In this document: positions 49,138 to 61,100 of the stretch, piece after piece
How the letters are laid out: every line of letters starts with the position of its first letter
Position numbering within the stretch: the first letter of the stretch is position 1
Assembly (NCBI RefSeq): GCF_018069625.1
Contig: NZ_CP072941.1
Location: forward strand, 9,362,001 to 9,426,000
DNA: 64,000 bases
Reading direction: 5' to 3'
DNA from: Streptomyces yatensis
Lineage (GTDB): Bacteria; Actinomycetota; Actinomycetes; Streptomycetales; Streptomycetaceae
Notes under the pieces: generated by a model
Database searches by the model: none
Told to the model about the DNA's origin: nothing
What the model saw: only the letters and a program-made list of their open reading frames with translations
Translations under genes and position numbers: made by a program

Positions 49138-52100
49138 ATGCTGCGCGCCGAACTGATCCGCCCGATCCAGGACCTCCTCACCGAGCAGAGCCGCCGCTTC
49201 GGCGACAAAACCGCCTACATCGACGCCCGTCGCGCCATCAGTTACCGCGAACTGGAGGTGCGCACCCGCCGCCTCGCCGGCCATCTGGCCGGACTGAGTC
49301 TGCTGCCGGGTGACCGTGTGGCCATGTACCTCGGCAATCGCGTCGAGATGGTGGAGAGCTACTTCGCCGTCGTCCGCGCCGGTGGCATCGGCGTCCCGGT
49401 CAATCCGCATGTCTCCCAGGCCGAGTTGGAGCATCTGCTCTCCGCCGGCGGCAGCCAGGTCGTCATCACCGACTCCGCCCACCTGCCGCTGCTGCGCCGG
49501 TTGTCACCCGGGACGAGCCCGCCGACCGTGCTGGTCGTGGGGGAGGATCCGGTCCCCCCGGGCTGTCTGTCCTACGAACGGTTCGCCACCACCGAGCCGG
49601 GCACACCGGCCCGCGACGACCACGGGCTCGACGACATCGCCTGGATGCTCTTCACCTCCGGCACCACCAGCAAGCCCAAGGGCGTGCTCGCCACCCAGCG
49701 CAACTGTCTCTGGTCGGTCGCCGCGTCGTACGTACCCGCGCTCGGCCTCACCGCCGAGGACCGCGTGCTCTGGCCGCTGCCCCTGTTCCACAGCCTCTCC
49801 CACATCGTGTGCGTGCTGGCCGTGACGGCTGTCGGAGCGACCGCCCGGATCACCGACGGACACTCCGCCGAGGATGTGCTGGAGCAGTGGGGCCAGGAGC
49901 GCTCCACGGTCATCGCCGGGGTCCCCACGCTGTACCACTTCCTCGTCCGCGCCTCCAAGGCGCCCGGGTTCACCGCCCCGGAGCTGCGGGTGGGCCTGGT
50001 CGGCGGCGCCGTGACCACCGCGGCGCTGCGGCGCTCGGTCGAGGAGGCCTTCGGGGCGCCGCTCATCGACGCGTACGGCAGCACCGAGACCTCGGGTTCG
50101 ATCGCCATCAACTGGCCGACCGGGGCCCGGGTCGAGGGCTCCTGCGGACTCCCCGTCCCCGGCCTCGCCCTGCGGGTGGTCGACCACCGCACCGGCCTGG
50201 ACGTGCCCGACGGGACCGAGGGCGAGGTGTGGGTCCGCGGCCCGAACATCATGGCCGGCTACCACAACCAGCCCGAAGCCACCGCCGAGGCGCTACGGGA
50301 CGGCTGGTTCCACACCGGCGACCTCGCCCGCCGCGACCGGGACGGCTATCTCACGGTCACCGGGCGGCTCAAGGAACTCATCATCCGCGCCGGGGAGAAC
50401 ATCCACCCCGTCGAGGTGGAGGACGTCCTGCGGATGGCACCCGGCGTGGCCGACGCCGCCGTGGTCGGCAAGCCGCACGAGGTGTTCGGCGAAGTCCCCG
50501 TGGCCTTCATCGTCCCGGCGCCCGGTGGCTTCGATCCGGCCCAGGCGCTCGCCCTGTGCCGGGAGAGGCTGTCGTACTTCAAGGTCCCCGAGGAGCTGTA
50601 CGAGATCGCGCGGATCCCGCGCACCACGACCGGAAAGGTCACCCGGCACCGGCTCCTGGACGGCCCGGCACGGCTGCGCGCGGTCGGCAACACCTACCAC
50701 GACGCGCTCTTCCGCACGAACTGGATCCCCCAGCCGACCGCCTCCCAGCCGACCGCCTCCCAACCCCGGCCCGGTCGGTGGGCCCTGCTCGGACAGCCGG
50801 ATACGGGGCTCGTCGGCCTGTTGCGGGCCACCGGCATCGAGCCGGTCGAGCACCTCGACACGGATGGGCTGGGGGCGGCGGTGGCCGCCGGAAGCAGCCC
50901 CCCGCCTGCCGTGGCCCTGCTAGCGGCTGTTGTGGATACCGCGGCCGACGCCACCGCTCAGGGTTCCGGGCGCGCCACCGCGACGGAGGTGGTTCTGAGG
51001 GAAGTCGAGACGTGGCTCGCCTCCGCCGAACTGTCCGATGCGCTGCTGGTGGTGCTGACCCACAGTGCCGTGGCCACCACCACGGGCGAGGACCTGCGGA
51101 ATCCGGGACAGGCCGCGCTGTGGGGGCTGGTGCGGTCCGTGCAGGCCGCTCATCCCGGCCGTATCGCCATCGTCGACCTCGACGAGCCGGATGACGAGGC
51201 GTCTGTCTCCGCCCTGGTGGCCACGGTGGCCTCGGGAGAGCCACAGAGCGCGGTGCGCTCGGGCGTGGTGCTGCTGCCACGGCTCGAACGGGTGGCGCTG
51301 GACGCGGGCCTGGGTGTGGGCGTGGGGCCGGATGTGGGCCTGGGCGTGGGCCTGGGCTGGGACGCCGAGCGGGACACCTCCGTGGCCTTCGACCCGCACG
51401 GCACCGCGGTCGTCACCGGAGTGGACACCCGGCGCGGCGCCGCCATCGCCCGGCACCTGGTGGCCGGTTACGGTGTCCGCCGACTGCTGCTGATCGCCCC
51501 GCCAGGGCAGGGCGGGCGGGCGGCTGAGCTGTGCGCCCAGCTCACCGACGCCGGGGCCGATGTGCGGCTCGTCGAATGCGACCTGGACAACCGCACGAAG
51601 CTGAGGCGCGCGCTGGCCAAGGCGGGGAGCTCCTTGAGCGTGGTCGTGCATGCCTGGGAGGCCGTGGACGAGCCGTCCGACGCGCGAGTGGCCGCCGAGG
51701 CCAGAACACTCCACGAGCTCACCCGGAACGCCGATCTCACCGCGTTCGTACTGTCCTCCTCGACCAAGGGGCTGCTCGGCGCGGCGGGGGAGACCACCGA
51801 GGCGGCCTCCGCCGCCTTCCTCGACGCCTACGCGCAGCATCTGCGCATGCGCGGGATACCGGCCCAGTCCATCGCCTGGGGGCCGTGGGAAGGGGAGACC
51901 GACGAGACGACCGGTGCCCTGAACCCGCAGCAGGCGCTCGCGGCGCTGGACGCCGCCCTGGCCGTGGACCAGGCCCAACTCGTCGCCATGAAGCTCGACT
52001 CGACGGCCGTGCCCACCGGGACGTCCTCCCCGCTGCTGCGGGACCTGATCGACGTCCCGGCCCGTACCGCCACCGTGGACGAGGCCGCCGCGGTCGCACT

Positions 52101-55100
52101 GCGGGAGCGGCTCACGGATGCGCACGAAGCCGACCGGGGCCGGCTGCTCACCGACCTCGTCCGCGCACACCTCGCCGACCTGCTGGGCCTCGCCGACAAG
52201 GAGGCCGTCGAGCCCGAGCGGGCCTTCACCGACCTCGGCCTGACCTCGATCACCGTGGTGGAGCTGCGCAACCGGCTGAGCGAGGCCACCGGGCTCCGCC
52301 TGCCCGCCACCTCCGCCTTCGACCATCCCACACCGCTGGCGTTGGGGGGCATGCTGCGGCGGGAGCTGCTCGGCGGCGGTAGTACGGCAGTGGCATCGGG
52401 GCCGCCGACCGCTGCGGTTTCGGCTCCTGCTTCGGCCGCGGGCTCTGGCGCGGGCGACGATCCGATCGCGATTGTGGGGATGGCCTGCCGATTGCCGGGT
52501 GGGGTCGGCTCGCCGGAGGAGTTGTGGGAGCTGGTTCTGGCAGGGGGTGAGGGGATCGGGGAATTCCCGGCGGATCGGGGGTGGGATCTGGAGAACCTCT
52601 TCGACCCGGATCCGGATCACGCGGGGACGAGCTATGCGCGGCGGGGCGGCTTTCTCTATGACGCCGGGGAGTTCGACGCGGGGTTCTTCGGGATTTCGCC
52701 GCGTGAGGCGCTGGCGATGGATCCGCAGCAGAGGTTGCTGCTGGAGACGTCGTGGGAGGCGTTGGAGCGGGCCGGAATCGATCCGGGCTCGTTACGAGGC
52801 CAGGACGTGGGCGTCTTCGCCGGGATGATGCATCAGAGCTACGGAGTCGGCTCCACCGAAGGAGCGGACACACCGGCCGGTCTGGAAGGCCACCTGATGA
52901 CCGGCACCTCGGCGAGCGTGGTGTCGGGTCGGGTGTCGTATGTGCTGGGGTTCGAGGGTCCTGCGGTGACGGTGGATACGGCGTGTTCGTCGTCGTTGGT
53001 GGCGTTGCATTTGGCGGCGCAGGCGTTGCGGTCGGGTGAGTGCTCGATGGCGCTGGCCGGTGGGGTGACGGTGATGGCCGGGCCGGACGCCTTCGTGGAG
53101 TTCTCCCGTCAGCGTGGGCTTGCAGTCGATGGGCGGTGCAAGTCGTTCGCGGCCGCGGCGGATGGCACGGGGTGGGCCGAGGGTGTGGGTGTGTTGGTGG
53201 TGGAGCGGTTGTCGGATGCGGAGCGTCTTGGGCATCGGGCGTTGGCGGTGGTGCGGGGTAGTGCGGTGAATCAGGATGGTGCGTCGAATGGGTTGACGGC
53301 GCCGAATGGTCCGTCGCAGCAGCGGGTGATCCGGCGGGCGTTGGCGGTTGCGGGGCTGGTGGCGGCCGATGTGGATGCGGTGGAGGCCCATGGGACGGGT
53401 ACGCCGTTGGGTGATCCGATCGAGGCGCAGGCGCTGTTGGCGACGTATGGCCAGGATCGGTCTGAGGGGCGTCCGTTGTGGTTGGGTTCGTTGAAGTCGA
53501 ATATTGGTCATGCGCAGGCGGCTGCGGGTGTGGCTGGTGTGATCAAGATGGTGTTGGCGTTGCGGTATGGGGTGTTGCCGAGGACGTTGCATGTGGATGA
53601 GCGGTCGTCGCAGGTGGATTGGTCGGCGGGTGCGGTGGAGCTGCTGGCCGAGGAGCGGGTGTGGCCGGAGGTGGGGCGTCCGCGTCGGGTTGGGGTGTCG
53701 GGGTTTGGTGTCAGTGGGACGAACGCGCATGTGATTTTGGAGCAGGCTCCGGACCGGTCGGGGGATGGTGTCCCGATGCCGGAGGTGCCGGGTGGTGTGG
53801 TGCCATTGGTGGTGTCGGGGCGTGGTGATGCGGGGTTGCGGGCGCAGGCGCGGCAGTTGCTGGGCTTCGTCGAGGGCCACCCGGGTGTGAGTGTGGTGGA
53901 GCTGGGGGCGGCGCTGACGTCCGGTCGGGCAACGTTGTCGGACCGTGCGGTGGTGGTGGCTGGGGACCGGGCTGAGGCGTTGGCGGGGCTGGCGGCGGTG
54001 GCGGAGGGCGGCGGGGCAGGCGCGGCGGATGTCCGGGGCCGGGTGGTGTTTGTTTTCCCTGGTCAGGGGGCGCAGTGGGTGGGTATGGGTGCGGAGTTGC
54101 TGGAGTCGTGTGGGGTGTTCGCGGAGGCTTTGGGGGAGTGTGCGGGGGTGTTGGATCCGTTGACGGGGTGGTCGTTGGTGGATGTGGTGCGGGGTGTGGG
54201 GGTGGGTGGGGTGTCGTTGGATCGGGTGGATGTGGTGCAGCCGGTGTCGTTTGCGGTGATGGTGTCGTTGGCGCGGGTGTGGTTGGCGGCTGGTGTGGTG
54301 CCGGGTGGGGTGGTGGGTCATTCGCAGGGGGAGATTGCGGCGGCGTGTGTGGCGGGTGGGTTGTCGTTGGAGGATGCGGCGCGGGTGGTGGTGTTGCGGA
54401 GTCGTGCGATCGCGGCGGGGCTATCGGGTCGTGGGGGGATGGTGTCGCTGGCGGTGGGGGAGGACGAGGCTGGGCGGCTGGTTGAGGGGTGGTCGGGCCG
54501 GGTGGAGGTGGCGGCGGTGAATGGGCCGTCGTCGGTGGTGGTGGCCGGTGAGGTGGAGGCTCTGCGGGAGCTGGTGGCGGAGTGCGAGGGTGCGGGGGTG
54601 CGGGCGCGGTGGGTGGATGTGGATTACGCCTCGCATACAGCACAGGTGGAGGCGGTGGAGGAGGAGCTTGCCCGGTCGTTGGCGCAGATCCGGCCGGTGT
54701 CGTCCCGTATTCCGTTCTTCTCGACGGTGGAGGCGGGATGGGTGGATACGGCGCAGTTGGACGCCGGGTACTGGTACCGCAACCTGCGGAGTACCGTCCG
54801 GTTCGCGCCGTCCCTCGAGCGTCTGCTGGAGGAGGACTTCCGGGCGTTTGTTGAGGTGAGTGCGCATCCGGTGCTGACGATGAGCATCGAGGCGGCAGCG
54901 GAGCAGGCGGACGCCGGGCCGGTCGTGGTGACCGGCACCCTCCGCCGGGACGAGGGTGGCATGCGTCGCGTGCTCACGTCCCTGGGCGAGGCGTACGTAC
55001 GCGGTGTCCCCGTCGACTGGACCGCGCTGCTCGGCGACATCCCGGCGCATGCCGCGCTGGAGCTGCCGACCTACGCCTTCCAGCACCAGCACTACTGGCT

Positions 55101-58100
55101 CAAGAGTGGCCACCGATCCGGTGAGGTGACCGCCGTCGGTCTCGCCGGTGCTCAGCACCCCCTGCTGGGCGCATGGGTGGAACTGCCCGACACGGACGGG
55201 GTGTTGTTCACCTCCCGACTGTCGCTGAGCACTCACCCATGGCTGGCCGACCACACGGTGGCCGGTGCGGTCGTCCTCCCAGGATCGGCCTTTGTGGAAC
55301 TGGCGGTACGTGCCGGTGACGAGGTCGGCTGCGGTGTCGTCGACGAATTGCTGATCGAGGCCCCGCTCGTGCTGACGGAGAGCATGAGCGTGCAGCTCCA
55401 GGTGGTCGTCGGTGGGGCGGACGACTCCGGCCGGCGACGACTCACCGTCCACTCCCGGCGGCAGGGCAACGGGTCGGACGGGACGGACTGGACCCGACAC
55501 GCCACGGGCACCCTCGCCGAGACCACCACCGCACCCGATATCGACCTTGCGCTGTGGCCGCCGGCCGGAGCCACACCCGTCGATGTGGACCAGGTGTACG
55601 ACGACATGGCACAGGGCGGACGGGGCGTCGGTCCGGCATTCCGTGCCCTGCGCTCGGCGTGGACCCGTGGCACCGACATCTTCGCCGAGGTGGAACTGGC
55701 CGACGACCAGCACGAGGAAGCGGAGCGCTGCACACTGCACCCCGCACTGCTGGAAGCCGTATGCCACGCCGTCACACACGCCGACACACATGCTGACACT
55801 TACGGTGAGGCATTGGCGCTGCCCGTCGCCTACCGCGCGGTGTCGCTGTCCGCGACCGGGGCGACCGCACTCCGTGCCCGGATCAGCCCGGACGGTCACG
55901 GGGGTGTGGCGCTGGAGCTGGCGGACTCCGCAGGTCGGGCGGTCGGCTCCGTGGGCTCGGTGATGTCGCGGCCACTCCCCGCCGACGAGCTGCTGTCGGG
56001 CGCCGGGACAGATCCGCAGGACGGACTGTTCCAGGTGGAGTGGTGCCCCCTCCCGGTCGCGTCGGCCGCATCCGCCCTCGCCACCTCGGATCCGGCGACG
56101 GCGACGGTCACGAGCCCGGCCGAATTGACGACGCTCACCGCCCACGGGAACGTACCGCCCTTCCTCTGCGTGGACTTGGCGGACACCACGCACGGCCTCC
56201 GGGCGCTGACCGCGCAGGCGCTGGAATGGGTCCAGGCGTGGCTGGCCGTGCCGGAGACCGATGCGCGGCTGGTCATCGTCACCCGCGAGGTCACCGACCC
56301 GATCTGTGCGGCGGTCTGGGGGCTCGTGCGCTCGGCACAGTCGGAGGCCCCGGACCGGCTGGTCCTGGTGGCGATGGACGAGGACGCCGCCTCCGGCGCG
56401 CTGCTGCCCGCCGCGCTGGCCACCGGCGAACCGCAGATCGCCATCACCGCCGGGGCGGCATCCGTACCGAGGCTCGTGCGCGCGACGCGGGATGAGGAAG
56501 GGCCACGGCGGCCGCTGGACCCGGCGGGTACGGTTCTCGTCACCGGTGGCACGGGTGCACTGGGCCGGCTGTTCGCCCGGCACCTGGTGGCCGAGTACGG
56601 CGTGCGCAACCTCCTGCTGGTCAGCCGCCGTGGCGGTGCCGCCGAAGGTATGGCGGAGCTGGAGTCCGAACTGGGCGCGCTGGGCGCGTCCGTACGCACC
56701 GTGGCCTGCGACATCGGTGACCGGACCGCGGTGGCGGAGCTGCTGGCCGCGCTTCCCGGCGAGGCTCCCCTGACGGCGGTCGTCCACACCGCCGGGGTCC
56801 TGGACGACGGCGTGGTCACCGCCATGACACCCGAACGGCTGGACACCGTCCTGCGCCCCAAGGCGGAGGCGGCCCTCATCCTGCACGAGCTGACGCGCGA
56901 CATGGACCTCGCGGCGTTCGTGGTGTTCTCCTCGGCCGCGGGCGTCTTCGGCAACCCCGGACAGGCCAACTACGCGGCGGCCAACGCCTTCCTGGACGCA
57001 CTGGCCCGGCAGCGCGGGGCGGCAGGGCTCCCGGCCACCGCGCTCGCCTGGGGCCACTGGGCGCTCAGCAGCGAGATGACGGCCCATCTCACCGCGGCCG
57101 ACCTGCGCCAGCACGCCCGGCGCTTCGGGATGACCGCCCTGTCGGAGCAGACCGGTCTGGCGCTGTTCGACGCCGGTCTGCGCAGCGCCGCGCCCGCACT
57201 GGTGGCGGCCCGCTTGGACCTCGCGGGCCTGCGCGCCCACGCCACTACCACCCCGGTCGTCCCTCTGCTGCACAAGCTGGTGCCGCCAGGCCGCCGGGTC
57301 GTGAGCCGTACGGAATTGCCGCGGACCGACCTCGTACGACGGCTGGAGTCAGCGGACCCCGCCGAACGGGAGCAGATGCTGCTGGACCTGGTCACACGCC
57401 ATGCCGCCCAGGTGCTCGGGCACTCCTCGGCGGACGGTCTCGCCGCCGCACGTGCCTTCCGGGATCTGGGCTTCGACTCACTGACATCCGTGGAACTGCG
57501 CAACCGGCTCAACGCGACCACCGGGCTCCGGCTGCCCTCGACCCTGCTCTACGACCACCCCAGCCCGCGGGCCCTCACCAGCCATCTGCACACCGAATTG
57601 CTGGGCTCGCCGAGCACCCCCGCCGCCCCGGCACCTGCGGACAAGGCATCGGACGATGGCATCGCCATCGTGGCGATGAGCTGCCGCTTCCCGGGCGGGG
57701 TGAACAGTCCCGAGGACTTCTGGCGCCTGATCAGCGAGGGCGGTGATGCCGTCGGCGACTTCCCGGACGACCGTGGCTGGGATCTGTCGGCGCTCTACGA
57801 CCGCGACCCGGACCACCCCGGCACCTCCTACGTCCGGCACGGCGCCTTCCTGCCCGATGCCGCCGGGTTCGACGCCGACTTCTTCGGGATCTCACCGCGT
57901 GAGGCGCTGGCGATGGATCCGCAGCAGCGGCTGCTGCTGGAGACCTCATGGGAGGTGTTCGAGCGGGCCGGGATCGACCCGACCACGGTGGGCGGCAGCG
58001 CCATCGGCGTGTTCACCGGCATGAACACCCAGGACTACGCGATCCGCCTGCGCCACGTTCCGGACGAGGTCGAGGGACACCGGATCACCGGCGTCTCCGC

Positions 58101-61100
58101 GGCCGTCCTGTCCGGGCGCGTGGCCTACGCCCTGGGCCTGGAGGGTCCCGCGGTGACGGTGGACACGGCGTGTTCGTCGTCGTTGGTGGCGTTGCATCTG
58201 GCGGCGCGGGCGTTGCGGTCGGGGGAGTGCTCGATGGCGCTGGCCGGTGGGGTGACGGTGATGGCCGGGCCGGACGCCTTCGTGGACTTCTCCCGCCAGC
58301 GCGGACTGTCGGTCGACGGCCGGTGCAAGCCCTTCGCCGCCGCGGCCGATGGCACGGGGTGGGCCGAGGGTGTGGGTGTGCTGCTGCTGGAGCGGCTGTC
58401 GGACGCGGAGCGGAACGGCCACCAGGTGCTGGCGGTGGTGCGGGGCAGTGCGATCAACCAGGATGGTGCGTCGAACGGTCTGACGGCGCCGAACGGACCG
58501 TCGCAGCAGCGCGTCATCCGGCAGGCACTGGCCAGTGCGGGTGTGTCGGCCGCCGAGGTGGACGTGGTCGAGGCGCACGGCACGGGAACGGCACTGGGCG
58601 ATCCCATCGAGGCGCAGGCCATCCTCGCCACCTACGGACAGGACCGCGACCGGCCACTGTGGCTGGGCTCGGTGAAGTCCAACATCGGCCATGCCCAAGC
58701 CGCCGCGGGTGTGGCCGGTGTGATCAAGACGGTCATGGCGATGCGGCACGGTGTCCTGCCGCGTACGCTGCACGTCGACGCACCCACCCCGGAGGTGGAC
58801 TGGTCGGCGGGTTCGGTGGAACTGCTGACCGAGGAACGGCCCTGGCCGGAGGCGCAACGCCCGCGCCGGGCCGGAGTGTCCGCGTTCGGCGTCAGCGGCA
58901 CCAACGCCCATGTGATCGTCGAGCAGGCGCCTGCCACTGCCACCGAGCCCGCCACTGCCACCGCCCCCGAGCCCGTCGCGGCGGACCCGGACGCGCTCCC
59001 CGCCATACCGTGGGTGATCTCGGCCAGGAGCGCCGACGCGCTGTTCGGCCAGGCGGCCCGGCTCGCGGACTTCGCCCGCCGGCACACGGAAGTCGACCCG
59101 GGCGACATCGCCCACTCGCTCATCACCACACGAGCCGTATTCGACCACCGGGCCGTGGTCGTGGGCGTGGGGCGTGCGGAGTTGCTGAGCGGGCTGGACG
59201 CCATCATGGGGCCGAGCGATGGTCCGGTCGCGCGAGGTGTGCCGAGTCCCGGCAGGCTGGCGGTGCTGTTCACCGGACAGGGCAGCCAGTACGGGGGCAT
59301 GGGCCGGGAGCTGCATGCGCGCTATCCCGTGTTCCGCGAAGCCTTCGACGCGGCCTGTGCGCAACTGGACCGGCATCTGGTCGACGCCGGGCATGTCGCG
59401 CACCCCGTCCGGGACGTCGTGTTCGCCGAGCCAGGATCCCCCGAAGCGGAACTGCTCGACCGGACGGTGTACGCCCAGGCGGGGCTGTTCGCGCTGGAGA
59501 CCGCGCTGTTCCGGCTGTACGCGTCCTGGGGAGTGCGCCCCGACGCCCTCGCCGGCCACTCCGTAGGAGAGCTGACCGCGGCCCATGTGGCGGGCGTGCT
59601 GTCACTCGATGACGCCGCCGCGCTGCTGGCCGCGCGCGGGCGGCTGATGCAGGCCCTGCCCGCTGGCGCGATGGTCGCGCTCAACGCTCCCGAGGCCGTG
59701 GTGCGGTCTCTGCTGGCCGATGAACCGGGCGCCGTGGACATCGCCGCGGTCAACGGGCCCGCTTCCGTCGTCGTCTCCGGCGACCAGGACGCCGTGGTGG
59801 CCGTCGAGCGGAAATGCGCCGCCGAGGGGTACCGGACCAAGCGGCTGCGGGTCAGCCATGCCTTCCACTCCGCGCATATGGACGGCATGCTGGAGGCGTT
59901 CCGCGCCGTCGCCGCCGGGCTGTCGTACGCGCCTCCGACGGTGCCCGTCGTCTCCAACGTCACGGGCGACTGGGCCACCCCCGACCAGCTGTGCTCCCCG
60001 GACTACTGGGTCGAGCACGCCCGCAGGACCGTCCGTTTCCTCGACGGCGTCAGTGCGCTCCACGCCGGGGACACCACGACGTTCCTGGAACTGGGCCCCG
60101 ACGGTGTCCTCACCGCCATGGCGCAGGAAGCGCTGGGCGACGGTGCCGACCCGGCCATGTTCGTGGCCACGTTGCACGGCGAACAGGCCGATCCGGTCGC
60201 CGCCGTGGCCGCGCTCGCCCGGCTGCACGTCCGTGGCGTTCCGGTCGACTGGACCGCGCTGCTCTCGGGGGCCTCTCGGCGCAGGGTCGACCTGCCGACC
60301 TACGCCTTCCAGCACCGGCGGTACTGGCCCGACGCCCCCGTATCGGACGCCACTACGGCAGGTCAGCTGCTTCCCGCACGACGGTTGCCGCCGGAGGAGG
60401 CAGTGACCCCGGGCGGCGGCACCACGGCCTTCGCCGAGCGACTGAAGGCCGGCACGGAGGCCGAGGGCCACCTGCTGGCCCTGGATGTGGTGCTGAGCAG
60501 CGCGGCCGCGGTGCTGGGACATGACGACGCGTCGACGATCGACGGCGAACGGGCCTTCCAGGAACTCGGCTTCGACTCCCTGAACGTGGTCCGGCTCCGC
60601 AACCGCCTGCGCGACCTGACCGGCGCCGAGCTGCCGACCACACTCGCCTTCGACTATCCGACACCGGCCGCGCTCGCGTCGTTCCTGCACGCCCGGCTTC
60701 TCGGACGGGACACCGGCCCGACCGGATCGGCATGGGCGGCGAGCGACCCCACGGAGCCCATCGCGATCGTCGGGATGGCGTGCCGGTTGCCGGGCGGCGT
60801 GTCCTCGCCGGAGGACCTGTGGGAGCTGGTTACGGCCGGGGGCGAGGGCATCGGGGATTTCCCCGTGGACCGTGGCTGGGATCTGGAGAACCTGTTCGAC
60901 CCGGACCCGGACCACGCCGGGACCAGTTATGCGCGGCGAGGCGGATTCCTCTACGACGCGGCCGAGTTCGACGCCGACTTCTTCGGGATCTCACCGCGTG
61001 AGGCGCTGGCGATGGATCCGCAGCAGCGGCTGCTGCTGGAGACGTCGTGGGAGGCGTTGGAGCGGGCCGGGATCGACCCGGCCTCGCTCCGCGGCCATGA

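Noticed and set aside
54421..57273. Long minus-strand open frame opposite the PKS AT, DH and KR of module 1
   Set aside because: The plus-strand PKS domains are well conserved; the antisense frame is composition-driven.
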